IMG/VR virus record: IMGVR_UViG_3300027631_000035
Location: 1 to 47,554 of that record
DNA from: a virus
DNA: 47,554 nt
Reading direction: 5' to 3' (one strand)
This document shows, piece after piece, positions 1 to 9,699 of this stretch. The translations under genes were made by a program, and so were the position numbers. Below the pieces are notes generated by a model, which did not search any database, had not been told where the DNA came from, and saw only the letters and a list, made by a program, of their open reading frames with translations. Numbering within the stretch: the first letter of the stretch is position 1; each line of letters starts with the position of its first letter.

Positions 1-1213
1 CTATATCATTTAATAAATTTTCACTTTCGTCATAATCTAGTAAAAAACTGTCATAAGTATATAATACCAATTTAGTGTTTTTACCTCTTAACAATTTATT
101 TAACTCCGTTAATATACAAACATTCATTGAAGTTTCCAAATTTTGTAATATATAATTAAACAACTTTTGTGGATTCATATTTTCCAACTCGCTCTTTTTA
201 AAGCAATAACCTGAAATTGGCACAGAAACTTGTCCCGAGTTATTAAACTCATTCCAGTTGTTATCAATAAATTTCTTTACTTGTTGAAAAAATTCAAGGT
301 GCTCATACTCTTTAAATACGCCTCCGTATAGTTGCTTAAACGTGAGTTCTTTGGCTTCTTTATAGCTCGTCCCATATAGGTCCGCGAATGCTTGGTGGAC
401 ATCCACATCGCCAAAATCATAGGCAACCAAACGACTAGCGAGATGAGGATGATATGCACTAATATCGTATTCCACAAACCCATGACTCGGTATAAAGCTT
501 CTCCTTGAACCATTATCTTTGTTTAATGCGGCAAAATTAAGGCCATTAAAAGTGTTACTTGGTCTACGTGTAGTTGTAAATAAGTTATAACTGGTGTAGA
601 CTTTACCATCACTGATTGAGTAGTGAGGATTGATTTGGCTAAAATATTCATTAAAAACTGTTTCATCTATGTTTATTCCATTTTTTTCGATTCCAAAGAA
701 TGCGATTGTTGATTTATTATTATAAAAGTCAAAGTACGTAGGTAAATCCTGTGTAAAATGTGGTTTTACCTTATTATAAATATTTTCACATACTTCATAA
801 TGCTTAACTACCGGAATTATTTTATTTATTTTTAGATTGTCCGGATACTTGTTATAAAAATATGTGTGGGTTGGTGTTTGATCTTGTATATACGGAGGAA
901 TGAGTATGTTTATATCGCGCAGGCCCTTAATTTGAAAGTAATATAGCGCATTCTTCTTGTCACGCACCCATAGACACTCAATTGACGTTAATAACGCGTT
1001 TACTAATGTTGTACTTACATTTAATGTCTCACTATGGTCAATACATAACATAAAACCTTTTGATTCATTAGACGGTCTAAAATACACTAAAGATACATTA
1101 TTTAAAGCAGAATGTATTTTATCGTGATGTGGAATTATCTCCACAAATGCTTCTTTGTATTTTTTATTTATAAGATGCTCAACCTGTTGTTGAGTTTCGA
1201 TTAACCAAAACAT
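1..1213 (-). CDS. Family A DNA polymerase-like protein, 5' part of gene (runs off left edge)
   Basis: The frame is open from an ATG at 1213 to position 1 (404 codons) with no stop, so the C-terminus is outside the window. The polymerase core motifs of family A are visible. Motif A is EYDISAYHPHLASR with the metal-binding Asp at residue 250. The finger helix is AKELTFKQLYGG, near residue 300. Motif C is TYDSFLLDY with Asp388. A conserved NFAALN...RRSFIP stretch precedes motif A. The first 150-200 residues do not show the Asp/Glu motifs of a 3'-5' exonuclease, so proofreading is probably absent or encoded elsewhere. The gene follows the baseplate operon after 32 nt that contain a small dyad (1226-1242). 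Role inferred: phage genome replication. T4 itself uses a family B polymerase. Assignment comes from motifs only. Confidence 0.85.
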   Translation of the reverse strand, partial: MFWLIETQQQVEHLINKKYKEAFVEIIPHHDKIHSALNNVSLVYFRPSNESKGFMLCIDHSETLNVSTTLVNALLTSIECLWVRDKKNALYYFQIKGLRDINILIPPYIQDQTPTHTYFYNKYPDNLKINKIIPVVKHYEVCENIYNKVKPHFTQDLPTYFDFYNNKSTIAFFGIEKNGINIDETVFNEYFSQINPHYSISDGKVYTSYNLFTTTRRPSNTFNGLNFAALNKDNGSRRSFIPSHGFVEYDISAYHPHLASRLVAYDFGDVDVHQAFADLYGTSYKEAKELTFKQLYGGVFKEYEHLEFFQQVKKFIDNNWNEFNNSGQVSVPISGYCFKKSELENMNPQKLFNYILQNLETSMNVCILTELNKLLRGKNTKLVLYTYDSFLLDYDESENLLNDI

Positions 1214-1245
1214 TTATAACCTATTTTGTATGTAATATACAATGG

Positions 1246-1959
1246 TTACTTCATATCTCCAAACTTGCGTTGGGTGGAATTCATATGATTATCTGGGGTA
1301 TTATGTTTTGGGTCTTTATCATTCATTAATGAACTTAAATCTTTATTTTTATCAGTACCTTGATAGAATTTGATGTAATTTTCGTTTAAAAATTTAGATA
1401 ATCCCTTAAAACCATTTTTTTCTTCTAATCTAACTATGTTTCTGTTAGTTTTAAATACATTTTCTACATTTCCATTAATTTGCCAAGGCAAAGAAATTAC
1501 ATTGTATAGTTCCCACAAATATTCACTATTATGTTGTGCTAAATTTTCAAATGTAGATTGATCGGTTTCTATAAAGGTTGTATCGTTTGCTTGTTTAGCA
1601 AAATATCTTGTAAAATATCCTACTTGATAATCTTGTTGGGATGGTTGTGGATAATATGGGGTAGGAACTTTTCGAGAAACATATTGTTCTTTTAAGTTTT
1701 GGGTATAGTTTCCTAATTCTGTTAAAGTACTAAAGTTAGGTGCTTGTTTAGTACGAAGTAGATCTGATGATTGTTGGAAATCTTTTAGATCTATTAATAA
1801 TTCAGGATATCTTAATGCTTGAGGGTTTTGACCAACAAATCTATCTCCAGTTGATAATTTATAATAAGGACCAACATATGAAGTAAAATCAGATGAACGA
1901 ATTAATTCTCCATTGGAAAATAAATTGGTTTGGATTTTTGATTTTGGATAATACGGCAT
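1246..1959 (-). CDS. Hypothetical protein, probable baseplate or tail component
   Basis: A 237-residue protein of unknown function. It is Tyr/Asn/Gln-rich, has no signal peptide or membrane segment, and starts MPYYPKSKIQTNL. It contains a YPELLIDLKDF segment resembling the YPELPKDINDI segment of the LysM-like protein encoded at 4897-5217. The ATG shares one base with the stop of the upstream hub-like gene (TAATG), which implies translational coupling and a role in the same assembly. It is the last gene of the tail operon before the polymerase gene. I infer a structural tail or baseplate role from position only. Confidence 0.6.
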   Translation of the reverse strand: MPYYPKSKIQTNLFSNGELIRSSDFTSYVGPYYKLSTGDRFVGQNPQALRYPELLIDLKDFQQSSDLLRTKQAPNFSTLTELGNYTQNLKEQYVSRKVPTPYYPQPSQQDYQVGYFTRYFAKQANDTTFIETDQSTFENLAQHNSEYLWELYNVISLPWQINGNVENVFKTNRNIVRLEEKNGFKGLSKFLNENYIKFYQGTDKNKDLSSLMNDKDPKHNTPDNHMNSTQRKFGDMK

Positions 1960-4895
1960 TATGTTTTAACTTTTCTATTTGAACTGACTGTAAGACTTTC
2001 AATTTTTGTAGTCCATTCATTATTACCTATAGTATGAGATATACCTTTAATTAAAAAGTTAATTACACCTCCTTGGTCTCCGGATCTATAACTATATGGT
2101 AGAATTTCTTCTGTGATTGAAAACCGTTCATAGTTTTTCATTCCTGATAATCCTTTCATGTTTAATGAAAGATTAAAGGGGATAAAAAATGGAGAAGATG
2201 CTTTACCTTCTATAGCATCATTACCTGTTAAATATAATGATATATCTCTATTTGCTGAGCGAACATTATCTACTGTATCCGTAGCAAATTTTCTACTTTG
2301 GTAAAGACTATTAACTGCTTTTCCTACATATTGGATGTTAGTTTTAAATAATGCTTTTGGATCTAATTTACCAGCTTCGGCACCTTCAATACTACTTTTA
2401 TCTAATTTTATAGTCATTAATCGATCTGTAAATCCAACATTTAGTTTAGATAAACCTGTTGCATTTTCACCTACAACATTTCCACCTGCTTGAGCGGAAA
2501 TTGTAGCCATTGATGCCATATTGGGAGGTAATTGAACTTGAAAATCAACATTAGTTATAAAACTACCTTTAGGTATATCATTTGTTCCTATTCCATATAC
2601 TTGGAATACACCCATTTTATTATTTTTTCTTTCAGCTTCTAAAATTAAATTTTCAACATTATCTAAACTACTACCTTCAATAATTTTTAAAGTATTATTT
2701 TCAGAATCAAATACAGGTTCTAATTTATTTACATTACCTAAAACATCATTAACTCCATCTAACATAGTTGTTAAAAATTTAAGTAAGTTAGTTTTACCAT
2801 TAACATCTGTGTTTTTATCTAAACATCCTGCTATATAATCAATATTAACAAATATATTCATTAATTTACCCGCATAATCATTATTGTTAACAAAATATCC
2901 GGGAATTTCTTTAGTAAGAATATCCCATGAAGTATTTTCATCTTTGTATTTACTTGGAATAACACATACTCTAGGGTCTGAAGAGAATTGGGATGGGAAT
3001 CTTAAACAAAAATTATATTCAGAACTAAAATCAATTGTAAAAATAGGGTTTCCTAATTTTTTATTATCCATTCCAGCATCATCACCTGCTTTTTTAGTAG
3101 GATCATAATAAAGAAGATTTTCTTGAATCCATTTTAATAAATAACCTAATCTTACATAATAAAAATTTAAATTTAAGGTTGAAGCTCCTGTAGAGGTGGG
3201 ATTTGAAGAATTGGCAACAAATGTTAGTTTTAAAAGATTATCTTTATCTAATCCTTTACTAGCTTCTTGTCTCCAATTATATAACTGTAAATTTAAAGCT
3301 GTTTTGTTTTTTGATTCTACTGAGGTTTCCGGGGATAATTGAGCAATTTCTTCTTCTTTAGCTACAGATTGCAAGGCGCCTTCTAATGCTTTAAGTTCAG
3401 CATCAGCTTCAGCTTGACTTGCTTTAGCAGTATCTTCAGCTTTTGCTGAATTTCCTTTTAAAATAGATAAATTATTTAATGATTTTATTAAAGTTCTAAG
3501 GGATGGAATAATAGGTGTTAGTTTAGCTACAAGTGCAGCATTACCTTCGGGGCCAGGACCAGCTTCTGTTATAAATGCTTCTATTTCAGGGATTGCTTGT
3601 TGAGCAGTATTAGCAAGTCCTTTAAGATCGGAATTAGTGTTAAGGTTATTAAATTGGGCTAAAATTGAAGCATTAATTAAAGTTGAATTTTCAAATAAAG
3701 GTACTGATGTATCATTTGTGTTTTTTGCTGTTGTAAAAGCAGTAGAATAGTTTTGACTTATTTTTTGAGCAAGTTTAGATGAATTATAAGAAACAAGTGC
3801 ATCTTCAAATCCTTTATTAACTGCCTCAGCCGCTAAAGGGGCTTTGGTTTTCTTATCTGCAATTTTTGTTTTTTGAGAATCAATTGCTGATTTTTTCTTA
3901 GTTCTAACTTGTGTTGGAGTTGGATCTTTTTTTAAATTAGCAGCATTAGTTGTATTAACTTTAAGAGTTTCAATAATATCTCCTAAACCTATTAAATTTA
4001 AATCAATATCATAAGAACCATCATCATTAAATTTCCAAGTAAAATTAGTTACTTTACCTAACATAGCATCATAATTATAGCATTCATCAATTCTTTGTTT
4101 TTTAATTGCTTTAATTATGTCTTGTTGTGTAGTACCATCTTTAAAAAATAATTTAAAAGGTTCAGTTGCAAATTCTTTTCTTTCTCTTAAAGGAGTGATT
4201 GTTGGATTATTAGGATCGGGTGGACTTGGGGAATTTTTAGAATCTAACCAAATATTGTGACCCCATTCTAAAAGCATTGAATAACCAATTCTAAAATAAA
4301 GAATATCAAAAATTTGTAATTGTTCTACGGAATAAACTTTAATTTTTACTGATGCTTTTGCTAGTGCTCCTCTATTATAAAAACTTACATCTGCTGAGAT
4401 AATTGAAGGCATAGGAACAAACCCTTTTGAAGAAATACCTCCCCAACCATAGGCTGCTATAGTTCCTATAGGATCATTTTCTTGTCCACTATTATCTCCA
4501 TAAACTCCAAATTTAATAGCGGGACTTAAAGAATTATTAACACCTACTGTACCACCAAACAAAATGCAAGATTGGGCTAATTTATTTCCAGTAAGATTTT
4601 CATTAATTTTTCGTTCTTTAAGTTGGTTTTTTCCAGCAGATAATAAATCATTTGTTACTTTTTCTTGTGTTGCAGTATCTTGGATTGTACTTCCGGAAAC
4701 TTGAATTTCTATAAAGGTTGGAGTTGTTCCTATACTGATTGATGATGCTAATCTTAAAAATGCATTGCTATTATTCCCATATACTAAATGAGAATCTGTT
4801 TTATATCTAGTTCCAAGAAAATTTTGTCGAGTTTCTATTTGATTAATAACTTCTTCATCAAAAACTTGGCCGGTGATGTTTCCATTTTTTGCCAT
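1959..4895 (-). CDS. Large baseplate/hub-like structural protein
   Basis: A 978-residue protein placed after the tape measure and LysM-like genes, where contractile phages encode the central hub. The N-terminal third includes segments such as YSMLLEWGHNIWLD and DIDLNLIGLGDIIETL, which resemble the beta-rich domains of hub proteins (gp27/gpD type). From about residue 300 to 545 there is an Ala/Lys/Glu/Gln-rich helical insertion, probably coiled coil. The C-terminal part again looks beta-rich and ends with a segment on orientation and self-contained strands (NEWTTKIESLTVSSN). The gene is one base from the upstream LysM-like gene and shares one base with the downstream gene. No lysozyme domain is evident. 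The hub call rests on gene order and weak local resemblance. Confidence 0.55.
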   Translation of the reverse strand: MAKNGNITGQVFDEEVINQIETRQNFLGTRYKTDSHLVYGNNSNAFLRLASSISIGTTPTFIEIQVSGSTIQDTATQEKVTNDLLSAGKNQLKERKINENLTGNKLAQSCILFGGTVGVNNSLSPAIKFGVYGDNSGQENDPIGTIAAYGWGGISSKGFVPMPSIISADVSFYNRGALAKASVKIKVYSVEQLQIFDILYFRIGYSMLLEWGHNIWLDSKNSPSPPDPNNPTITPLRERKEFATEPFKLFFKDGTTQQDIIKAIKKQRIDECYNYDAMLGKVTNFTWKFNDDGSYDIDLNLIGLGDIIETLKVNTTNAANLKKDPTPTQVRTKKKSAIDSQKTKIADKKTKAPLAAEAVNKGFEDALVSYNSSKLAQKISQNYSTAFTTAKNTNDTSVPLFENSTLINASILAQFNNLNTNSDLKGLANTAQQAIPEIEAFITEAGPGPEGNAALVAKLTPIIPSLRTLIKSLNNLSILKGNSAKAEDTAKASQAEADAELKALEGALQSVAKEEEIAQLSPETSVESKNKTALNLQLYNWRQEASKGLDKDNLLKLTFVANSSNPTSTGASTLNLNFYYVRLGYLLKWIQENLLYYDPTKKAGDDAGMDNKKLGNPIFTIDFSSEYNFCLRFPSQFSSDPRVCVIPSKYKDENTSWDILTKEIPGYFVNNNDYAGKLMNIFVNIDYIAGCLDKNTDVNGKTNLLKFLTTMLDGVNDVLGNVNKLEPVFDSENNTLKIIEGSSLDNVENLILEAERKNNKMGVFQVYGIGTNDIPKGSFITNVDFQVQLPPNMASMATISAQAGGNVVGENATGLSKLNVGFTDRLMTIKLDKSSIEGAEAGKLDPKALFKTNIQYVGKAVNSLYQSRKFATDTVDNVRSANRDISLYLTGNDAIEGKASSPFFIPFNLSLNMKGLSGMKNYERFSITEEILPYSYRSGDQGGVINFLIKGISHTIGNNEWTTKIESLTVSSNRKVKT

Positions 4896-4896
4896 A

Positions 4897-5217
4897 TTAT
4901 ATTCTATTTATTGTATTAAAAAGGGTTTTTGCAAGTGATACATTATAAGGAATTCTTATTTCTTCTCCAACAGGGATAAATAGGGAATTTTGTGGCATTA
5001 TATCAGGATTTCCTGATGAAATAATCCACCATAAATTTATATCACCGTAAAATTGTTGAGCTAATAAATCTAATCTATCCCCTTCAGTAGTAATAACATA
5101 AATATCATTAATATCTTTTGGTAATTCAGGATATCTAGTACTTCGTTGAATAGGGAAAATTTTATTTCCTTCTGCTTCTGAAAATGGGATTAATGGTGTA
5201 TTATTATATCTACTCAT
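4897..5217 (-). CDS. LysM-like baseplate wedge protein (gp53-like)
   Basis: A 106-residue protein. Residues about 41-92 form a LysM-type module: a start resembling VITTEGDRLDLLAQ, then FYGDINLWWIISSGNP, then a C-terminal FIPVGEEIRIP. T4 gp53 and P2 gpX-type tail proteins carry such a domain and join the wedge or hub to the tail tube end. The N-terminus (PLIPFSEAEGNKIFPIQRST..YPELP) is a typical lead-in. The start codon shares one base with the stop of the upstream gene, and its own stop is one base from the next gene, so it is co-translated with the 455- and 978-residue proteins. Domain call is confident. Exact equivalence to gp53 is inferred. Confidence 0.75.
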   Translation of the reverse strand: MSRYNNTPLIPFSEAEGNKIFPIQRSTRYPELPKDINDIYVITTEGDRLDLLAQQFYGDINLWWIISSGNPDIMPQNSLFIPVGEEIRIPYNVSLAKTLFNTINRI

Positions 5218-6584
5218 TATACATTAGTTTGAGAAGAATTTTGAACATTTTTATATCCTCCAGCATTATTACTAAAAGGTGATTTTTTACCAAATGTTAT
5301 AAAAGGAGCATTAACATCATTTCCATTTCCTGAAGTAACATATTTCTCGCTAACTGTTTGAGGAATAAAATTATGGATAGGAGTAAAGTTAATACTACCA
5401 AGATCAATTAACTTAGGCATAGCGTATCCGTTATATATTTGATTACCATCTTTATCAAATACTGGGCCTGTGGTTGGGTTAGGACTAGTAGATGTTGCTG
5501 AAAAGGATGGAAGAGGATTAACTCTAACACCTTGGTCATTATAAGGAACTTCCCATCCTGCCTCATCATCTTGTGCAAATGTTACTCCTTTAATTATACC
5601 TGGGAGATTAGTAATGTAATCTCCAATAGTAAGTTTAAATAAATTACCTCTCATAAAACCTGCTTCTGTATAGTCTGGGGCCATTAATGATGCTAAGTAA
5701 TTTAATTTACTATAAACAGATGACTGTTCCAAACTAGAAAGAACAGGAACTTTAAGACCAAAACTTATTTCTCTACCAAATCCATTATATGAATAAAAAT
5801 CTTCTCCTCTACCCATATATTTTGTGTTTTTCCAATCTGCTGTATAGCTGTCAGATAAACCGCTTATGTAAGCTCTAAAATGAATATATGTGTTAAGACC
5901 TGAGCCATCATTATTTATTTTAACAAAATAAACGGGTACGGTATCTGTTAGATATTCTCCCTTTGGACCATCTTTACTTTGGTATAAAGGACTTACAGTA
6001 ATTTTATCTACTCGTTGAGATTTTTTAATACTTAATTCTCTTTTATTTTTAAAAGTTGCTGCTTCACCATAAGTGCCTACACGATTAAAAGTAGGATTTA
6101 ATCCAAATGTAAAAGTATTTCTTAAATGGATTCCTGTGGCTGCTAATGCTGTATTTGCAACATATGAAGCAGGATTAATAAATTGCCATTTTGAAACATT
6201 ATTACCATATTGTCTAATATTTTGGGTAATTAGTAATGCTTGTTCTTTAGCAAGAAATTGTAAACCTTGTTCACTAATTAAAAATTTACTTATTCGTTCA
6301 GTATCTTGAAAAGTAGATTTAGTTAAAACTCCTTGACCTCTATATAAACTGTCAATAAAAGTTTTAGAAGATTGAGAACTATCTAATGAGGGAAGAGGAG
6401 TAGTTACTAAAGGTTTAGGATTCGATCCATTACCGGAAATACCTGCATCACCAGGAGTTCCTGCTCGATAAGGTACTGCTCTAAGATCATAAGCATTTCC
6501 TTTTCCGCTATCATGCTTATAGAGATCTCCATTAGCATAATACTTAAAGGAAGCAGGATCGGTAAGGAGTGTTACTAAACCCAT
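5217..6584 (-). CDS. Baseplate/tail-tube-end structural protein
   Basis: A 455-residue protein with no membrane segments. A conserved-looking C-terminal half (about residues 215-350) contains short beta-type segments: YIHFRAYISGLSDSY, FSYNGFGREISFGLKVPVLS-like, GNLFKLTIGDYITNLPGII and a terminal DEAGWEVPYN. Such patterns occur in proteins at the tube-baseplate junction (gp48/gp54 or distal-tail types), where a tube-like fold is common. The first ~100 residues are Gly/Pro/Ser-rich and probably extended. It lies between the tape measure and the LysM-like gene with a 6-nt gap upstream and a one-base overlap downstream. Function is inferred from position and not proven. Confidence 0.55.
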   Translation of the reverse strand: MGLVTLLTDPASFKYYANGDLYKHDSGKGNAYDLRAVPYRAGTPGDAGISGNGSNPKPLVTTPLPSLDSSQSSKTFIDSLYRGQGVLTKSTFQDTERISKFLISEQGLQFLAKEQALLITQNIRQYGNNVSKWQFINPASYVANTALAATGIHLRNTFTFGLNPTFNRVGTYGEAATFKNKRELSIKKSQRVDKITVSPLYQSKDGPKGEYLTDTVPVYFVKINNDGSGLNTYIHFRAYISGLSDSYTADWKNTKYMGRGEDFYSYNGFGREISFGLKVPVLSSLEQSSVYSKLNYLASLMAPDYTEAGFMRGNLFKLTIGDYITNLPGIIKGVTFAQDDEAGWEVPYNDQGVRVNPLPSFSATSTSPNPTTGPVFDKDGNQIYNGYAMPKLIDLGSINFTPIHNFIPQTVSEKYVTSGNGNDVNAPFITFGKKSPFSNNAGGYKNVQNSSQTNV

Positions 6585-6590
6585 TAATAA

Positions 6591-6758
6591 TTACTTAGGT
6601 TGATTATCAATATATTTAGGTGGAGTTTGTCCATCTAAATCTAATTTAGATTTAGTTTTAAAATCTTTTTCTAATCTTGATTTTTGTTGATTTTCAATTT
6701 TTGGGGTTTGTCCAAATAAACTCAACGCGCTTGCCTTTAATAAATCTAAAATTGTCAT
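6591..6758 (-). CDS. Small hypothetical protein (55 aa)
   Basis: A short frame from ATG 6758 to TAA 6591 encoding 55 residues, beginning MTILDLLKASALSLFGQTP. The motif GQTP followed by Pro/Lys occurs twice (FGQTPKIE and DGQTPPKY), so the protein may bind something as a short bivalent peptide. It sits exactly in the gap between tape measure (stop at 6795) and the 455-residue gene (start at 6584). It is preceded by the recurrent octamer TATTTATA (6773-6780), 14 nt upstream of the ATG. That makes it the probable first gene of the baseplate operon. No family recognised. Confidence 0.65.
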   Translation of the reverse strand: MTILDLLKASALSLFGQTPKIENQQKSRLEKDFKTKSKLDLDGQTPPKYIDNQPK

Positions 6759-6772
6759 GGTTTTTTTTTGTT

Positions 6773-6780
6773 TATAAATA
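6773..6780 (-). promoter_or_regulatory. Putative late promoter octamer, baseplate operon
   Basis: Exact TATTTATA, 14 nt before the ATG at 6758 of the 55-residue gene. Confidence 0.6.
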
Positions 6781-6794
6781 TTGAAAAATAAAAA

Positions 6795-9638
6795 TTATTG
6801 TTGTTTAAAGTTACCAAGTGCTAATGCTTGGCCTACTTTTTGTCCATCTAAAGTTACTACTCCACCTCTTTCAACTGCTGCAATAAGTCTATCTATTTTA
6901 GCTTCTAAAGCTTGAGTATTAATATTCATAGATTTATTACTATTAAGAGGAACTACGGCTTCAGGACCTGCTTCACCAATTAAGGCATTTGTTGGTTTTG
7001 TAACAATACCACCTTCTGCTAATTTAACTTTAGGGAATTCAACTAAAGGGATTGTATTACCACCAAATCCAGGAACAAAATCTAACATTGCATTTATTGC
7101 TCTAACAGGTACATTTAACATGTATGAGAATACACCTAAAACTAGATTTATAAGTCCATTTGCTATGTTTTTTAACCCATCTGCTACTGCTGAAAAATCT
7201 CCTTTAAGAATTCCACCAATAATTTTAGCAACACCCATAAAGAGTTCTAAAACTGGTTGAAGAATAGGCATTAATGATTGAAATGCTTGTACTAAAATTG
7301 GGACTAATATTTTAGTTAATTCAATTATAACCTCTAAAATTGGTTTTAAAATAGGCAAAATTAGATTTAATATTTCAGTTACTAAAGGCATAAACGCTTT
7401 AATAATATCCATTACTATTGGGAGAAGCATTTGAATTAACTCAACAATTACTGGGAGTAGTTGTTTGGCTACATCTGCAAACATTGCTACTAATTTAATT
7501 AATATAGGAACCATGGATTTAAAAGCATCAGCTATCAGAGGTAATAAATCTTTAGCAGCATTTGCTAACATTAATACTATAGGTGATATACTTTTAATCA
7601 AACCAGCAATAATAGGACCTAATTGTATAAAAATAGAAGCAATTATTGGTAGAAACTGTTTAGCCATGTCTACTACAACTTCAAGTATAGGATCTAATGC
7701 GGTGAATATAGCATCAATAACAGGTCTTAAACTTTTAAATATATCTTTTATTACTGGGAGGAGTGTTTCTACTAATTCTTTTATAATTGGAGCTAAATGT
7801 TCAACAATAGGGGTAATAAATTCAAGTACTAATGGACCTAATTCTTTAAATGCTTCTACTATTGGATGAATTAATTCAAATATTTTTGCGAATTGGTTTG
7901 CTCTTGCTTCTTCAGCAGCTGCTAATCTTTCAGTTACAGAGGCTGAGGATTGCATTGCTGCAACACCTTGTTTTTGTGAATCTAATAATTGTTGGTTTTC
8001 GGAAACTGCTTCTTTTTGACCAACTAACATATCTGCCATTTGATCAACATTCATACCTAAAGCTTTTGCAGTAGCTTCTTTTTGTAAAGTATTCATTTTT
8101 TCAAATCTAGCAGCATCAATACCTTGTTTATTTACTTCTTCTAGTACCCCAACTAAATCTCCTGCTAATGCTTTTTTTCTTGCTTCTTCAAGATTTAATT
8201 CTTGACCAGTAAGCAATTCAGCTTCCATTTCGGCTGCTATTGAATCTTCAATATTTAATAAAGAATCAGCAATACCTCTAATATTATTTAATTCCATACC
8301 TAATTTCTTAGATTGGATAAATGCTTTAGTTAATCCTTCGGCTGAACCTCCCATGTTGAGTTTAATAACATTAGAGATTTTACCTACACCTTCCATAACT
8401 TCTTTTGTGCTAACATTTACTTTTTGAGTTCTAATAGTCTCTTGTGCTGTTCTAGCCATAGCATCTGCTACTTTACCAGCATCTTCACCTGTTAATTTAG
8501 ATAATCTATGAATATCGGCTAAATTTTCAGCTGACATTCCTGCAAATACGTTTAATCTCATAAAAGTATTTAATGTACTTTGAGATAATTTTTCTGTTCC
8601 TTTTAAGGAACCATATATCTGAGTCATTGATTGGGTAGCAGCACCACCTGTAATACCCATAGCTCCACCAACTGCTCTAGCTTCACCAGCTAATTCATTT
8701 GCTTTGCCTTGAGCTACACCTAATGTTCTAGCTACTTGAACATTTTCTTCACTTAATCTTTTTGCTGCTTCTTCTCCTTTTTCATAAGCATTTTTTATCA
8801 TTGATATAATAGCTATGGGTCCTAAAGCTGATTTTAGGGCAGCCCCAAAAGCCGCAACTCCTACTTTCATTTTACCAAAAGTACCTAATGCTTTTTTACC
8901 ACCATCCGTTAATTCATATGATAATTCTTTTGCTTTTTCACTTGCGGCTTCTAAACCTAAGTTTTTCCCAACTTCACCTAAACCCATTTTTGATAAAGCC
9001 CCTGATACTCCGGTAATTGCTCGACCAAATGTACCCATCCCCTTATTAAGATTTTCTTGGCGTTTTTGTTGTTCTTCTAAATATACTTGATTTTCTGATA
9101 AAACTTTGGAAGTATCTTTTAACAACATGTATTGTCTTTCTTCAGATGACAAGTTTGCTTTTTGAGTTGATAAAGACTTTTGGCGAGTCATTACTTGTTG
9201 AGATAATTTATCAGCTGCTTCTTTAGCACCTTTTACTCCTTGAATTTCTTGATCTCTTAATCCCTTAAGTATTTCTTTAGATTTATTTAAACCTTTTTCT
9301 TGGTTAGCAATAAATTGAAGTTTCTTTTTTCCTTCTTCTCCAATTTCTTTTTCAATTTGGAGTTGTTGTCTTCTTGCTTGGTTTTGAAGTTTTTCATTTT
9401 TTGCTAAATCTCTACTTACATCTTTTAATGAAGAATATTCTGATGCTAAATTTTGTGTAAGTGAAACAGCTTGTTTTGTTAAATCTACTGATAATTTATC
9501 TGTGGTATATTTATCTTTTGAAGTTTTATATAAAAAGGACATTTTATCATTTAAAGCTCCAACTAAACTTAATTGTTCAGCGAGAGCAGCATTGTTTTCT
9601 TCAATGTTCTTTTTTGATATTTCCTCTTTTTTAGCCAT
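6795..9638 (-). CDS. Tail tape measure protein
   Basis: A 947-residue protein. The N-terminal ~220 residues are strongly charged and helical (coiled coil). Residues about 250-560 are Ala/Gly/Met-rich. A long hydrophobic stretch (roughly 600-830) carries a Pro about every 11 residues followed by Ile/Leu/Val (patterns such as LPIIASIF, LGPIIAGL, LLPVIVEL), typical of tape measures. The C-terminus has the motif GGIVTKP..ALIGEAGPEAVVPL seen in many phage tape measures. It sets tail length and is packed in the tube. At about 0.15 nm per helical residue the tail would be near 140 nm (inference). An octamer TATTTATA lies 18 nt upstream. It follows the chaperone pair, as in lambda- and Mu-type tail operons. 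Confidence 0.9.
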   Translation of the reverse strand: MAKKEEISKKNIEENNAALAEQLSLVGALNDKMSFLYKTSKDKYTTDKLSVDLTKQAVSLTQNLASEYSSLKDVSRDLAKNEKLQNQARRQQLQIEKEIGEEGKKKLQFIANQEKGLNKSKEILKGLRDQEIQGVKGAKEAADKLSQQVMTRQKSLSTQKANLSSEERQYMLLKDTSKVLSENQVYLEEQQKRQENLNKGMGTFGRAITGVSGALSKMGLGEVGKNLGLEAASEKAKELSYELTDGGKKALGTFGKMKVGVAAFGAALKSALGPIAIISMIKNAYEKGEEAAKRLSEENVQVARTLGVAQGKANELAGEARAVGGAMGITGGAATQSMTQIYGSLKGTEKLSQSTLNTFMRLNVFAGMSAENLADIHRLSKLTGEDAGKVADAMARTAQETIRTQKVNVSTKEVMEGVGKISNVIKLNMGGSAEGLTKAFIQSKKLGMELNNIRGIADSLLNIEDSIAAEMEAELLTGQELNLEEARKKALAGDLVGVLEEVNKQGIDAARFEKMNTLQKEATAKALGMNVDQMADMLVGQKEAVSENQQLLDSQKQGVAAMQSSASVTERLAAAEEARANQFAKIFELIHPIVEAFKELGPLVLEFITPIVEHLAPIIKELVETLLPVIKDIFKSLRPVIDAIFTALDPILEVVVDMAKQFLPIIASIFIQLGPIIAGLIKSISPIVLMLANAAKDLLPLIADAFKSMVPILIKLVAMFADVAKQLLPVIVELIQMLLPIVMDIIKAFMPLVTEILNLILPILKPILEVIIELTKILVPILVQAFQSLMPILQPVLELFMGVAKIIGGILKGDFSAVADGLKNIANGLINLVLGVFSYMLNVPVRAINAMLDFVPGFGGNTIPLVEFPKVKLAEGGIVTKPTNALIGEAGPEAVVPLNSNKSMNINTQALEAKIDRLIAAVERGGVVTLDGQKVGQALALGNFKQQ

Positions 9639-9656
9639 TAACTGTTAAATATATGT

Positions 9657-9664
9657 TATAAATA
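9657..9664 (-). promoter_or_regulatory. Putative late promoter octamer, tape measure gene
   Basis: Exact TATTTATA (in ATATTTATAAC), 18 nt before the ATG at 9638 and directly behind a terminator-like hairpin. Confidence 0.6.
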
Positions 9665-9692
9665 TTAAAAGGCACCAAAATTTGATGCCTTT
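9665..9692 (-). terminator. Terminator-like hairpin before the tape measure gene
   Basis: An imperfect 23-nt stem-loop AAGGCATCAAA/TTTGGTGCCTT on the coding strand followed by only four T and then AT-rich DNA. The octamer of the tape measure gene begins right behind it. The short T run makes it weaker than the other three. Confidence 0.65.
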
Positions 9693-9699
9693 ATAATAA

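Noticed and set aside
277-513. A 78-codon minus-strand frame with a hydrophobic start, suggesting a small membrane protein.
   Set aside because: It lies inside the DNA polymerase gene in a different frame, and the polymerase frame carries motif A in the same stretch.
1226-1242. Dyad TTGTAT/ATACAA as a terminator before the polymerase gene.
   Set aside because: AT-only short stem without a T run on the coding strand; kept only as a note.
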